From NCBI GenBank assembly GCA_907165065.1, contig OU015528.1:72459474-72523473 (forward strand): a stretch of 64,000 bases of DNA, read 5' to 3'. The notes under the pieces are model-generated. The model was not told the DNA's origin. It saw only the letters and a list, made by a program, of their open reading frames with translations, and made no database searches. Numbering within the stretch: the first letter of the stretch is position 1; each line of letters starts with the position of its first letter. This DNA is from Caprimulgus europaeus. Taxonomy: Eukaryota; Chordata; Aves; Caprimulgiformes; Caprimulgidae. Shown here in pieces: positions 25,181-40,630 of the stretch. The translations under genes were made by a program, and so were the position numbers.

Positions 25181-27730
25181 AATGAGGCAGAGAGAAATTA
25201 GGTAATTTAGCCAGGAAATCGATGCCAAAGCAAAAAGCTGATGTTCCTGAGCCTTGTCCAGTGCCATAAATGAAAGTATATTGTGCTGCCTCAAATCCTG
25301 ATAAAGTTAATGGCAGCGGAGCTTACTCGGCACATGCAAAGCTATGCACAATGTGCCAAGTAAAATTGGTAAGAATCACCTGTGATGGGAAGAGTGCATC
25401 AGCCTTTGTGCCCAGTTAGCTTTTAGTCTCCTTGTGATTCCCAAGGAATATCTCCACTAGGATCCCAATGCATGGATGAATTGCCATATGCAAATAGCCA
25501 CTTGTTTTTTTATTCACTTGAGTTTGACAAGAACTAGCAGCAGAAGCAAAAATTCTTTCTCACAGATCTCCAGCTCTAAAGCAAATTGATATTAATTAGC
25601 TAAACAATAATATAAACAAAAATTTTAGAGAAATAGGTTAAAACTTAGAATAAAGATCAGATAATGCACACAAAATTTCAGAGAGAGAGATAAGTTTGGG
25701 GATTTTTTTAACTGACTTTTATGATTCATATACAGTCAGTGGACATTCACATTACAATATTATTCTAAAATGTTCCCATCACATCCAACACTTATTAAAA
25801 TAATCTAATCTGTTTAAACATATTGGAGGGAAGAAGAACTGATACATAATTATCTCTTTCCCTAAATTGTTCTTTGATTTGGCTTCAAGGTTCAAAGATC
25901 CACCCAGTTTTTGTGTTCATAACCAGCACTGATGTCAGTGGGAGAAACAGAACGGAAGATAGAGGTGGAGGCTGAATTTGAAGATAAATTGAATAAAAAC
26001 ATTAGAAACCACTGGATAAGAAAAGCAAACAAACATCCAACAAGTCCACTTCTGGTTTCATAACTCTTCCTTGTTTCTTGATGTATCATAATATCCTTCC
26101 TTTCCTTTTTTAATCATGCAAACTTACAGCTGTCTTTTTAAACATTTTTAGATTCAACTTCAAGTGCCTCACTTGATACCATATGTCACACATTTCCTTT
26201 TCTTTTTGTGAAATGGCTTCAGATAGCATGGGTTAAACCTTAATTTCTTGCTGTCTGGATTTTGTCTCTTGGTATTCAGAAGGCTCTATCTTATATGTCA
26301 TTCATTTTAAGTAGTTTCATCAAATTTTAGTCACAGGTTTTAAATTCTACACCATTAATCTTCTTAACTAAAATAAGTTAAAAACTCATTACAAATTGTA
26401 CTATGATGAGCATACGTGCCTACAGAGAGCAGCTAAAGGGTAGTATAAGATTCATGGTAGAAAATTAGTAAGTAGGAACTGCAAACAGAAAATGAAGTGA
26501 CAATAACAGGTTGTAAAATACACCAGACTTGCTCTATTTTACAATGCTCAGATGCTTTTTTCTTTCTACTGCGCTCCTAAGTTTCTATAACCTCTACCTT
26601 TCCATCAAATTAGTTTTCAGTCATTTATATAATTTTCAGCATGGGGATTTGATCTACTGTCTTAGATGACAATGTCTAAGGAAGAACACCAAATGCTTCT
26701 AGCACACTTAATGTCAAGAGTCTGAATATTAAAATCTAAGCTTAAGAGCATATCTAAGTTTCATGGGGTTTTTTCAGGGCCAGTGTTGATTGTTGTGAAC
26801 AGGGTAATGATTTGCCTCAAATTTTGTACAATTAAATTGTATCTGAAATTTCATACTGCTTCCTGAGTCCCCTTCTTAGATTCAATTTGTATAATTTTAT
26901 TCATTCTAGCTCAGAGAAATGTAAATCGATATTCAGGAACTTTTCTGAAATGCATTACATCTGAGTGACTTCCTCTTTTTTTTTTTTTTATTATTATTAT
27001 TTCATGGTCATGAACATCACAGATACTATACGTGTGAAAGATAAGCACTATTTCTGAAGATGCATAATTCTCTCCATTGACCAAGGATAAGGCTAGATAA
27101 CTATAACAACTGACTGTGTTTCAGGTGATTTAAATCGGGTAAAATAACTCCTATTCTCTGAAATTAGGCTGTAATCTAAGTCTGGAGGGAGTAAATTATC
27201 TAATACTAGGAAAGAGTAAAATATTGAAAGTCTCAGATCCTCCAACATACTTCCCTGTTGCCATCCATTCATCTTTCTCACTGTCTTTTTTCCTCCATTT
27301 CAATTCCCCTGGTCCTATAAGAAACCCCAAATCTCTCTCCCTTTCCCCTTCAGAGTGTCCTGTCTACGGTGCTGCCTATGGAGAGTTTAGGAAACTGAAA
27401 AACAGACAAATCTTTTGAATCATGCAGAAAGACTTCAGATTTGGTTTTACTTTACATATATGAACAATCTCCCTGACACCAATTAAATAGTTTGCTTAAG
27501 TTCCTTCTGAATGAGGTTCTGAGACTGCTTTTCATAAAGCAGTGTGCACTTAAATGCATAGGTAATTAATGCTCAAATTTGGCAGATTGGCACATAAAGC
27601 CTAATCCTAGCTTTACAGAAATCAAAAAGCAGACAATGATCACAGTGCATCAGAAATTTGGCTTTAAAAGCAACTTTAAAAACAAATATGCAGCTCCCAT
27701 ATTGTTTCCTTTTGTCTCCAATTGTTCATT

Positions 27731-27782
27731 GAAATATTTTGAAAAAATACTGCAATCTCTTTGTAATGAAATATTTTGAAAA
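27731..27782. repeat. Direct repeat GAAATATTTTGAAAA, 37-bp period
   Basis: The 15-bp unit occurs at 27731-27745 and 27768-27782, inside a 130-codon AT-rich open frame (27739-28131) that I do not regard as a gene. The repeat could be chance in such AT-rich DNA or a small local duplication. Confidence 0.6.
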
Positions 27783-30700
27783 TTTAGCTATTGCAACTAA
27801 ATTCAGCATTAAATTTCATTCCTTCATCTGCGTAATGATAGTTGTAGTTACTCATGTTTATTTTTATGGCTCTCGTCATCTCATCTCTTATCAGATGGTT
27901 AGTACATTTAAAATCCTCCTTACAGCAGGCACTAACCTTCATATCCAAACTTTATTTCCCTGCTTAACATACTGGCTTCTACTACAACATTGCTTCTGCT
28001 CTTTAGGAAGTCCTTGGGTGAATTTTGTTGTAGTTTCTCATACCCTTTTTTCAAATTTTACTTCAGTTTTGTCAGCCTGGAGGAGTCCAAGTGATTTAGA
28101 AGCAGTTGTCCCAAATGAGAAAAGCAGGTAGGGAAGCTTGAACTACTCATCACAGTTATTTGACTACTAAAATAAATACTCAAGTTTTGTTGTTGTTGGG
28201 TTTTTTGTTTGGTTTTTGTGGGGTATTTTTATGGAGAAGATTCAAAAAAGTAATTTTTCTAGAACACAATTTTGAAAAATAAGAATGAAAACCCACTTAT
28301 TAACTATGATGTAGTTAATAAACACCAATCTTGTCAGTACTGTAGTACATAAAATTTGGAATTTATCAACATTAGAAATTTGGATATTATGTATGCTCAT
28401 TTGAAATAAATATTTCTCAGAAATTCTTAGAGCACTTGAAAAGACTGAAGTCCATTAGTAATTATTACATCGTATTATTATTATGAACAACGTTTATTCT
28501 AAGGTACAATATTCACCACATCTTTTTTTTTATTATTTAAGGCTTCACGAAAGATCAAAGAGATATATTTTCTTTAAAGGTTTGTTTTTATTGTTTTTAT
28601 GCATCTTTCTATCTATATTTTCCTCAAAGAAACTTAGAGACAATTACTTTTAATGGCATTTAGATTCTTAAGCACCCCACTGAAAATGAGTGGGGTGAAG
28701 TTACTAATCCAGATAAGCACCCATCAATATAGTGCTTTGGATGTCTAATTTACATTCCACTAGTTAGGTATGTAAATATGAAAATTCAAATTCAGGCAGC
28801 TAAATTTCAGGACTAGATCCAAATTATTTTTCTGGTATCTTAAGTTCAAAACTAAGGAAAGTACTTAAGCCTGTTTTTAAATATGTTTCCTGTTAAGGCA
28901 CAACATGTAACCATTCTTTAATCCATAAAAGCTACTGTAAATGTGTTATTTTCCTGACTTAAGAGCAGTGAAAACTAGAAAGCCACCAAAGAAAAAAAGA
29001 TTTTTGCTTCAGTTAACTCTTGTCGTAATTTAAAGCCTAGTTAACCCCAGAGGATATTACTTTTATCTCTTTGGGAAGTTTTAGAAGGGTTAAGTCTGGA
29101 ATTGTTTCTGACTATACTGCTTACTACCCAAATAAATAAGTGTTGTAAGTGTAAATTTTGGGGTTTGTTTTGTTTTGTTTTTAACAAAGGAATAATTTTG
29201 CACCAGAATTTGATTCTTCTAACTCCAATGGCTAATATGGTTCATAGTAAGTTATTGCTTCATATGAGTAAGATGACAGGCTTTTTGAAAGTAACTGAAA
29301 TCTCCAGCTTTTCTCACTGTCTTCTATTATCCCTTTTAAAGCATTTCCTTATTTATTATCTTTAACAACCTATGAAATATACTGATTGTAAAAATAATAT
29401 CTAAGTAATTAAGTGTTATCTAAACTACTTGCTGCAATGTCAGCTAAAATAAATCACATTTTTTAAGGGATTCTATATCATCCTTCTACAAAAAAAATAA
29501 CAGACATTTTCTTTTATTTTCTTTTAGCCCTCTCTTTAAGACTTTTGTTTTGTGGTTCTGATATGTGACTGTTTTTATAATGTCAGGAAAGTACCTTGAG
29601 TTAAAAAAGTTATTGTGCTATAATCTTTGTACATAGAGATTTAGCATTTTTGTATTAACCATCCTTTACACTGTAGTCTTACTATCTCTCTTCAAGGTAA
29701 TCCTTTTTACAGAGGGTCATGGCTTTTCAATGTCTGCAAGAAAACACATTTACACAAAGAAATAAAAGCCAAATTCACAAACTTACAAACTACAAGCAGA
29801 AAGGGCTTGTATTCCAGCTTGCTTTCCTGCAAAATCCTTTGAAAGGCTAAACAGCCTTTTCAGTGCAAGCACTAATCTGCAGACTTGTATCACTGTGTTT
29901 GAATGGAATGAGATTCCAGTAAACACATGCACTCCACGTCGACACAGTGAGCTCAGTTTAAGAGCAGCTTATTTACAGTTACTTCCAGGCTGCTAAGACC
30001 AGACCTGAAATACTGCTTCAATTGCAATGAGAATGCCTGTGCAGAGATTTGCACTACCTTAGTAAGACATTCACAAGTTTGCTTATGGATAGGGCTTAAG
30101 TCAACCAGAGAGCTCTTTCACAATCAAAACTTCCACTGCCTTGTCCAAGCTTTTCTTTTTTCAGCTCCTTTTCTTGACTGAGGTCAAACAAAGTCAACAT
30201 TCCCCATTACTGTTCTATTTATCTCCACTACCCTCTAAAAGAACACATAAATCTCATATTTTTGTCTGAATAACTTATGATTATATTATACCTGTTTGAG
30301 AATCTTGGTAGCCTTCTTCCATGTCCTATATTTGGCATGAGTTTCACAGCTTTTTAGTTAGGAATTGAAATTCACGATCTAGACTAAACTCTACTGACTT
30401 CAAGGGATGTGTTCTTCATTAAGTATTCCAGGAAAAGACCCTAGGTATAGCAACAGTAGGTTGAAGAAGACTTACTCTTTCATTACTCCCACACTTAAAT
30501 AATGAAACCAGATCCCTGTTTCTTATAACAAAAGATGATGAAATGCATAAACAGAAAGGTTTGTTAAAACAGAATAAAACAAACTGTTATTCAGAAAAAG
30601 TAAATTAAGTTAAGCACCTCAAACAGCTATAATTTAATTGAATATTCCACCATGATTATTGTTGATATACCACCTTCATGACCACTGATGCTTAGCCAAA

Positions 30701-31259
30701 CAGAAAATGAAACTTGGAACAAGTAAAGGGAAAAAATAACAACACTATTGCTCTGCCATTTTCTGCTGCTTGACACATGGTTTGTATTGTAGGTGCACTC
30801 ATATGCCTTATGAAACCCTCTACAACCTTGTAAATAAATGTTAGCTACAGAGAGGAATTCTGATTTATACAAATGGCAAAACGCTTTCAGGTTTCGTGTT
30901 GGTTCCATACTTCAAACAACCTGGACGTATAGGATTAAATTATTATAGAGTTATTGCTTTGAAAAAGTAATCAATGCCATTTGTTTTCTGATTACATGTT
31001 TACCAGTTCATAATTAAAAAAATAAAATCACACCTCAGGGCAAAAGAACTCCTTGGAAGAGTGTCTTCCTCTCTCAGACTCTTTTTTTTTTTTTTTTTTC
31101 TAATACCCCTTCAAAAGCTGTCTTCAGGTCTTGAATCAGGCTGAATCAATCACTAGGTATGCTTTTACTGTGCCCAAGAAATAAAAACTTGTATTATCTG
31201 AGAAGGTGCAGAACAGAAAATTGACCAATTCTTTGAAAATCCTGCTATTAAAACTTTTT

Positions 31260-31280
31260 CTTTTTTTTTTTTTTTTTTTT
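31260..31280. repeat. Poly(T) tracts at 31.1 and 31.3 kb
   Basis: About twenty consecutive T before CCACAC. A second tract of about 18 T lies at 31082-31099. Both read as poly(A) on the SEMA3A-sense strand. No recognisable retroposon body beside them. Confidence 0.8.
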
Positions 31281-34200
31281 CCACACTTAACATGTTTTAA
31301 CTTTGTGTGTGGCCCTTATGTGACTTGAGGGTCTTTGAAGGGCATCTAAAGATTATTCAGTGGACAGATGCTTCCATCACTGCTACTGAGTTTGTCTGGG
31401 GATTTTTTTTGCCTGGAGATATAGGATCATTTTCACATGACAATGACTGAAGCTTCATCTTTCCAGAAATCTGAATTGCAGAGAGTAAAAGCAATTAAGG
31501 CTGAATCACTTAGCCTTAGCATAAGCCTGAGGACTGGAGAACACATAACTTTGGTGTCACCCTCAACCAAAATGTGAAGCAGCTTTGCATATCACCACTA
31601 AGATGGTGCCTCCACTGCTAATTATCTCACTGGCATAAAAACACATAACACAGCATGGAAAAGGCAGATTTCTATCAAGAATTTTTCATCTTTCCTTCTG
31701 CCAATACTTTCCTAGCTGTGTTGTGAGCAGAGGTTTTAGAAGCATGGGTCAGATTTTTTTATTTTATTTTATTTTCTGTTTTGTCAAAAGACATGATCAG
31801 GCAAAACCTTTAAATAAGGGTAAACTTAAGGTATGCGGATAATGTCACTGCCTGGAGCAACACCAATGTTTCAGGAGGACAGTAAACATCTGAACTTTGC
31901 ACCTTCTTGCTTACGTATGAAAAGGTCTCAGATGAATGGTCTATTTATCTAGTGGATTGTTTCTCTTTAAACAAAGAAAAAAGAAGAATATACTGTGTAT
32001 TTGTCACTGCCAGTTTGCATAATGCTAGGAAATTAATTTTTAAGTCGAAATATATCTTAATTGAAATTTTAATCCAGCATAGAAATTACAGGTAAAAAAT
32101 AAATTTCTCTCATTTCTGTAGTGCTTTACTGTGACACTGGTGTTGTCCATGTCATATTCCCCCTTGAACGGGTGATGAAAACTGTTTATATCCAGATCAA
32201 ACCACTTGCTCAACTTTCCTGGTGTGGTTTATATTAAATACGGATGAAGGCAACAAACTAGTAATCCCTAAAAGCATCCTTCTGATGAGTCAGACTGAGC
32301 TGTTAGCAAAACTCTAGTCACTGTTACCAGGCATTTAACTCCATCTAGCACAGAAGTGTGAAAAGGATCAAGTGAATTTTAATACTCCTCTCATCCTAAG
32401 CGGTGCTAACTTGAGCTTTGCACCCATGCAGCACATGAAAAGCAACCATGACAATTTTGACATTCCATTTCTCTTTATCAATTTTCTGTCACTGTTTCTG
32501 TCACTGTTCTTTTTAACCCAGCATAAGCTTCATTTTACACAGAACAACCAAGATTGTTTTATGTTTAAACACAAATGGGCATATCTTCAAGTCCTCAGCC
32601 TTCTGCCACCAATCATACTATCTGCATTTATACGCCAGATATTCTGCACATAAAGTAGAATACTACAAGGCTGATATTTAATTTGCTTAATTAATTTCAT
32701 AGTGGAAGCATGTTTGAAGCCACATTACTGAAAGATTCCTCCAAGGTAACCATTTAACAGCTAAGTAACCTTTAATTACTTTACTGTAATGATACACATC
32801 TAAGACAGATATTGTTATACTGTGACATCTGAGCACTTTAACCTAAAGGTAGTTATTAGCACTCCCATGCAAGATTCATTATGGATCATATTTCATTAAT
32901 GGAGAGTATTGTGTTCTCATCTGATTATGTACTTGCTAACATTTATTAATATATCTTCCTGAGTGTGACTATGTTGCAATTCAGAGGAATCCACAGATTT
33001 TCATAAATAGGTAGTGTAACTAAAATATATGCAATCATACAAAAGTTATATGATAGCTCTTCTGGAACTGTTCAATACCTACATTAAACAGGAAAAGAGT
33101 TGCTTAGGGCTGGACAATGTAAACAATTATGATAAGCTGTAAAATATTTGAAAATGACATAATTAAAATGCAAGTTAATATTGCACTGCAAGAATCACTA
33201 GTTGTGATTTATATCACCACAGGTGAGAAGACAGTCCAGACTTGTAGATGACTGCAGATGTACACAAATTAGAATAGATTAGATGGCATAGCAAGTCACT
33301 ACCAATTCTAATAGGCATTAATTCATCATGATACATTTATTCATTCTGCACAATACCTCTTTTTATCTAAGTTTTCCAGTGGTGACTGGTTTTTCAACCA
33401 ATGTGTTTCTCACATTCTTTTCTGACTCACTGAGTTTAAGAAAAAAACACATTTTTAAAAACAAAATTTCCTTCTGGGAATAAATAAAAATAACCATATG
33501 TGAATTGTCTATGGCAAATAACAGAGAAGCTGAAGAGAAAGAAAAAAGCAGGTATTAGTTTGTCTTTCCTTGAGTTTCCAAGTAATGGTGGAAAGTTACT
33601 CACCCTTTTCCACTGAAAAAAGTTACTTAGGAAATAACAAATTTACTCAAAGTCCACAGAGGCATGAACGAGTCAGAAGTGTTGTATTTCATCTGAGTCA
33701 GGTCACAGTCACTAAATTATTTGTCTTTCATAAACGAGGGAGAGGTGAAGGAAGGAACAGAAGGGCACAGTACATTTCCCTCACAGGAATGGTATCTGAG
33801 GGAAGATACAGAGATTCTGTATGGTTTATCTCAGGAAGGACTAATGTATCAGGAAGATATTTATTTATGCTTATGCACTGCTTTCATGTCTATTATTTTT
33901 ACATAATTTTATGCACAGTCCCGTGTTCCTCCTGTGCACAAACTACAATCTCTGTCTAAGCCATGACCCGTTCCTAAAACTGGATTTTCTTCCTGCTGAC
34001 AGGTACTATTGCAGCAATCAAGTATACATTGCTGTACTGGATTTCTAGTCACATAAAAGTATTGTTTGAAGAAGGATGAAGGATTTTCTCTCCTGTAAGG
34101 CTTTTAAGATCTTGAAATACCTGACTGTTAATCTGTGTCATCTTATGCCAGCAAAACATGTGATGCAAAAAGATGAAAGGTTGTATACTGATTAAAAACA

Positions 34201-35030
34201 TTTTCTTTATCCTTTGCAAAGGTATTAAGCAAAGTAACACAATGGTTAAACTGTACCTGAGATCCTTCCTCTTGCAGTCATCTCCTTTCTGTGTATGGCA
34301 TATATGGGATTAATTCCTATTCACTTTCTTACATGGTTCAGTTAATTTTCTCCTTAAGAAGCAAAGTACTAATTATTAATCTAAGCACAATTATTTTCTT
34401 ACTTAACTATTTGCTACTTATATATTAGCAAATTTGACCCACTTTTTGTATAACACAGGGGAGAGAAGAAGCTCAGTTTCAAAATCTTGTAAAGGCAAGG
34501 AGGCATCTGGAAAGTATTACGAAAGCTTTTCCACATAAGTATGAGTCTGTACATAAAAATGGGGATGGTCAAGATAGCAGGAGAAGAACAATTATTTCCT
34601 GTTCCACAGGGCAACTGCTGGAAATACCTATGTACCGCTGTTTACTCACAGAAATAGTAGCTTCACCTGCAGCTGCTCTGCTTTTTATCAAAAGAGAAAT
34701 AAGATTTAATCACTGTGGGGAAGCCAGTTTTGTCATGCCAAATGCAGCTGTTGATGAAAGAAAGAGATGCATAAGGAGCTTGGAAGCACACCAAGGAGGC
34801 CTCCCAAAATCACTTTCTTCTTTCCTGAATCTGTTTGAAAGATTGCTTTTAAACCCATAAGCATTCTCATCTTTCCTTTGGGGAAATGCCCCTTTTCTGG
34901 GAACTCTGAATGAGTGAGACTCTTACGCCCAGAAGCAACATAAGGAAGATGTTTTGAGGAGAAGCTCGAGCATGAGCCTCTCAATCACTGCTGAGCAAGC
35001 TGCACTATGGCCCTACATAGCGTCCCTAGG

Positions 35031-35063
35031 CCCCTTCATAGGACTAACCCCTTCATAGGACTA
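35031..35063. repeat. Tandem duplication of CCCCTTCATAGGACTA
   Basis: Two adjacent units, 35031-35047 and 35048-35063, identical over 16 bp. The identity suggests a recent slippage or end-joining duplication. Confidence 0.9.
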
Positions 35064-38000
35064 TCTACACCATTTAGGTGTACCACTAAGCTCACCAAAT
35101 GTGAACATGTAGAAACTATAAATATTAGGTTGGTCTAAATGCATGGAAATAGGTAGTGTTTTCAGACTCACATATAAGTTCCGAGTTAAATATATCCTAT
35201 GGCCTTTTAAAAATCAGGCCTGAAAGGCACTTCACAACACATCAGCTCTCATAAAATTTTAGACAAAGACCAGTGAAGTTAATTAACAAAATAGGCTCTT
35301 GGTTAGGTCCTCTGAATATTTCATACAATTGGTTAGTTTGCTGTTCTGCATTTCACAGCCCCATAGCCTGTATGTGGAGCATCACCCACAGCTAAAACCT
35401 TCTGCATTGTGACCTTGGTTGTTCAAAGACTATTTGACAAGATGTTTGTACTGAGCTACAAACGCAATACAGTCACTTCCTTCAGTGCAGATACCACACT
35501 TAAAATGTGATTCTTTTTCATGAGGTCAGCCCCTGTCAACCGGAGCCTTGTGACATGGATGCCGCAATGAATATTTTTGCTTTGATGCTGATCTATCCAA
35601 ATCTGAGCTTGGTAACTCCTTCTTTCAGTTTTGCTTCCTCCTGCACCTCTAAATCAAAAAATAATTCTATTTATAAGTCATTTCCTCAATTAAGTCAGCC
35701 TATACTATAGGCTGGCTTTCCACTGTTTTTATTACATTGGTTTCCCAACAGATGGTGGTTTGTTATTTTATTTTTTTCTCCCCCATGTTGATCAAGAGAT
35801 CAAAGCACTCAGTCATACTTGTCTTTTGTTTTGGGAGGTGTGTGGATGAAATTTTGCATATGTTGCATGACTGTGAAGTTAGGTTAATGTTTTCAATTGT
35901 TATTCTAACAAGAGACAAATGCTGAACTTCTGTTCTACTAGATTCATTACAGGCTCTGTTGATGAACGAACATAATATTCCCACTCAGAAAACTGGATCA
36001 ACATCTTAATATGATTGCCATCTCTCTTAGAAGTATGAAAAGTACAATCTGTCTGTAATGAATTAGGAAAACTGTATCATCTCATGGTAAAGTAAGGTAA
36101 TCCTGTGCCAGTGAGAATATTTACATTGTAGAAATAAATAAGTCATCATAACATCCTTTAACCAATAGGAGAAATAATGAACATCCAAATGCAAATAGTG
36201 GGTATATTTTCAGCTCCTTTGGTAGCCATCACTAAAATGATTTTCTTAAAGCAGTAAGAAAACTCTGAGTCACCACTCTAACAATGCTCAGAATTAATGT
36301 TTTTGTGTGACTATACCAATGAAGAGTGAACCTCAGTCTCAGCTGTACCAGTATAAGTCAGAGAACTCTACCAAAGACAACTAGTACTAGGAAAAAAACT
36401 ACTTGTTTTGAAAAAAAGAAATTAAACCCAGATCCTAAGAGTATATTTAAGTTAAATCACTCATTATCTGAGCATATTCAAAGTTACCCATGGTTTTAAG
36501 ACATAGATTCATAAAGCAAGACATTGCATATGGTGTAAGTGAAAATCCACTCAACAGTTCTGCACGTGTGCATGCTCCACTCTATGAATTTACTTCCATG
36601 GAGGTCTCTTTCTATCTCACTCTTTTTTCCCCCCCCTCCAGCAGCATAAACAAAAGTTTTCCCACAGTTCTGAGACTCATTTCTTTGAACCTAATGAATA
36701 TGTCAACTGGCTTTAGTTTCTTATTCATGGAAGTCATTCAGCTGTGGCATACTGTATACAGTTCTCCAGTGTAGTCACACAGCATTTCTCAGCCACAGAA
36801 GGAGAAAGCCATGTACAGTGAGGGAACAATGGTCTTCTCAGTTATCTCACTGGAAGCATGCTAGCACACAGATTCCTCTCATTAGGAGGCAGTGGGTTCA
36901 AATTTGACACTATCATTCACACTGGACTCTTTTTGCACTACGAAAAACTAAAAAAAAAAAAACAAACACAAAAACCAAAAACTACGGTAACAGTTATTTT
37001 GTGAGAGTTGTCTTTTTTAAACAGTGGAGGAGAACATGAAGGATCTTGCTACTATCAAGCTTCATTTTGTGTCACCGCATGTCTCTAGTGACCAGACCAG
37101 ATCCATGGAAACACCAATGCTCTCTGCAGACTATATCCTCAAGAGTTCTCCTTCATCTCAGTGAAGTTTTCAATTAAAACCAAACTTTACAGTGCTGGAA
37201 CATAACCTCTGGAGTAACTTTTTTTTTACTTAAGAATAAACTGGGAGGTCTGCCATAGCAATTTGGCCATATTTATCAAGTCCTAAACAAAAGTTATCCG
37301 CTGAATAGCTGAACTGATCAGACTCGAATAAGAATAGAAGTTTCATTAGTGGTTTCTGCTGTGCAACAAACGGCCCTTGCGGTTGTAAATTCCACGTCTT
37401 CGTTCTGCTTCTCATCATATCTTGTACCTCTCCTCTGTATGACTTTTACTAAAGAAACATGCTTCCATTTTGCCTAAACCATTTAAGTCTGTAGACTGAG
37501 GAAAAAAGGTGAAGAAATAAAATAGCCAACTACACTGTTTTGACTTGTGATAGTTTAAAATTTGATTTCATTTCCTGCATATAAATGTTCAACTTGTAAA
37601 TCTCAAAGTAAACCTCAGACATAATTACTGACTTTCTGTCACTTTAGACATAAATAGATTCCAAATTGCTTAGGTGTAATTATGAAATATGCAAGAGTAA
37701 GACTGAATGCATTAAATGACAGCTGAAAACCTACGATGTTCATATTTCCTGTCAATGATTAAAGCATGACCCCTTTGCTAAATACTTCCCCCCCCAAAAA
37801 AAGATATTTGTACAGCATCTGAATTTTAAGAAGCTGAGACAGATCCTTTGCATGCATATGATTTGGAATAGTCCTATTCTTACAAATATACCTTTATGTG
37901 GGTAAATGGAGATCAAATGGATCAGCTAATTGTCAAATATTCAGCTGTCATAAAGATAAGTCCTTTTTTATTGAGTATGTCAGGATAATGAACACTAGCT

Positions 38001-40585
38001 GCAAAATTAAAGTATTATAACTGTGCCATTTATATCAAAAGTTTAGTATGCATTATAATTTGTATCAGGAAATGAATTCTTGTTAAAATAAGATACTTGG
38101 GGAAAAAAAAACTCTTTCAAAATTTTTCTCTTCAGTGTCGCACTTTGCTGAGGATGGAATATCCATAGCAGCTGTGTAGATTTTTCCAACAGTAAGGAAT
38201 AGGAAAGATGTCAGCCACTGCTGCCATGTGTGCTATCCAGTTGAGAGACGTTTACCTCATAAATTAAACTATTCTGACAGCTAAATTATCACATAAAGCC
38301 TGTGAAAATAAATTTTTATTAGAATTATATTTTGGTTGGGGATGACAGGACATTCCTGGTTTTCCTGGTTTAAATTCTCTTTTAGCAAACAAGTGTTCAA
38401 AATAGAGCTAAAGTCAAAGGAGATCTGCAGTGTATTCAAAGACAGACCTTCATAAATAATAGCAATTAAAAATGGACCTGATTCATATTTGTTTACAAAG
38501 GGGTGTATGGAGTTTTTCTCCAAGTCTTTTAAATGAGAATCAAGTTACCTTTTTATGGTGACCTTCTACTTCTGTAACTTCATCATAAGATAATACCACA
38601 TAACAAGAGGTGCCATTTGGTATTCAGCACTTGGCCTCTAAGAAGAAAGCTTGTGCATGACAGTGTTTAAAAATGTGTATATCTTCCGACAACACATCCT
38701 TTCCTTACAGAAATATTTGTTGGACCTTATCAGAACAAATAACTCACTTAGGTTGTCTGATGAAAAAGGACTGTCATGTTCTCTGTCCATTCCCTGTACT
38801 CCTCTTGTAAATATTGGAAAGTTCCCATAGCATATCCCTTCCGAACCAATGACATTGTGAATTATGGCTTGGAAAAAGAATTATATGCTATATATAGCTA
38901 CATATAACCGTATATAAAACTATATACTTCCAAAATGCTAGGAAGGTTATAGCTATGCCAAGATTTATTCTTTTTAACAAAATGAGGTTAATTGTACATG
39001 TGTGAAAAGTCTGATTTTATGCAAAGAGTTTCCACACAGAGTAGCCTAAGGGACTGGAAATCTATGTCATGTGGAGCAGCAGAAATGATGGCTTGCAGAT
39101 CCAGCAGTCTCCGGAGGAATCAAGCCCCTTTATTTTGTGATTTTGGCCACTGACCCTGCGAGATCCCTGGACGGATGTGTGCCTAACACTGACTATCCTG
39201 TTACCTGCCATCCTCCACAGACAAGAAACATCAATACAGCAAAAAAGTCCAGAACCTGGGATTTCTCAATATAGCAGAAATTATTATCCCGGTTTTTGTG
39301 AAACAAGGTGAAGTATATCAGCCTTTAAACATCTAAGAGATGTTTTCTTTTTCCCATGGCAAAACTACCCAGGTGATTGAAAGAAGTGCTCTAAAAGGTA
39401 CTTACTTACACTGTATGTAAGCTAGAGATCTGGCTCTTCAGTTTTATTTTCCTGTACTTTAGAAACAGGGTATCTAGTGGTTTGAAAGGTTAAAGCATCT
39501 CTCAATTAAAATAGGCTGTTCAAGTCTGTAAACTAGATGCTTAGAACTCGTATGTCACAAACATTTTTTATATCACACAATAGTTATATCAAAAATTAGG
39601 ATAATCCTTTAACAGTATCATCTTCTTTCTTATTTTCTCTTTATATTTGGTAGGTATATAAATGCCATAGAATGTACCTTGAGCTTGTTTGGAGGTTCTA
39701 TACCATATAAAGGTATAATTAATTACATGGAAAGGAAATTAGCTTGCGGTGATTTTTGACTCAAAAAATCATTTGCTCAAATGTTTCACTTAAAAACCAC
39801 AGGTCAGAATCTTAATGGATGTAAACTGACACAGCTCTGTTGTCTTCAATGAAGTTAGGCCAATTTATGCCACATCTGCTATTACTGAAGTGAATGTTTC
39901 ACCCTGAATTTTATATCAGATAATGAAACACAACATGTTTTCTACCAGCAGTAGCACTAGTCTTTCAAGTAATGTGTTCCTTCAAAGTCATTCTCTTGGG
40001 GAAAAAACCTACTTTTCTATCGCTATATATATATATATAATATATACAGACATATTTACAGACAGACAAAAAAGACAAATGCATAAATGTATCAGAACAG
40101 GATATCCATTACTTAGAAAATGCAGTCTAGACCTCTCCTAATGTGAAGTACAGAAGGGATAAAAAAAAAGTGGAAAGTATAATTCAGCAAAATTTTATGG
40201 GTTGAACCAAAGATTTTTAAAATACGCAGAGTCCGGAAAAAGCAAATATGTTACAGGTGGTAGCATTATATAACTTCATATGCAATAACTTAATGTTTTA
40301 TGTACACCATAAATCTGAACCAAATTTAGAGCTTCTTTATTGATTAAGAATGAGAAATAACCTGCAAGTAAAGTCATACCAGATCTCTTAAGTTCCTCCA
40401 GCTAAAAACGAGTTTTAATCTGTTGGACAATGACAAGAATTTTGGAATTAGGAGACAATAAAAGAAGCCGGGTTAGTTCTTCAGACAGCATCTATTGATT
40501 TACCTCTGTTGAAGAAACCCTAATGCATTCCTGCTGAGGATCTGGCAAACACTTTTGTACAGCTCTAGCAATGCCTGTCTGAGCA

Positions 40586-40587
<2 letters not shown>

Positions 40588-40616
<29 letters not shown>

Positions 40617-40630
40617 GAAAAAAAAAAAAA
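40588..40630. repeat. Poly(A) tract with G interruptions
   Basis: Forty-three bp of A broken by two G bases. Poly(A) on the plus strand, that is, opposite to SEMA3A. It could be the tail of a plus-strand retroposed sequence, but the upstream sequence is not recognised. Confidence 0.85.

Noticed and set aside
27739-28131. 130-codon plus-strand frame, hydrophobic
   Set aside because: AT-rich sequence gives F/I/L/Y-rich translations by chance; no family resemblance, no splice or promoter context, and it contains a small direct repeat.
33570-33959. 129-codon plus-strand frame
   Set aside because: No recognisable domain or motif; overlaps another frame of similar quality, as expected by chance.
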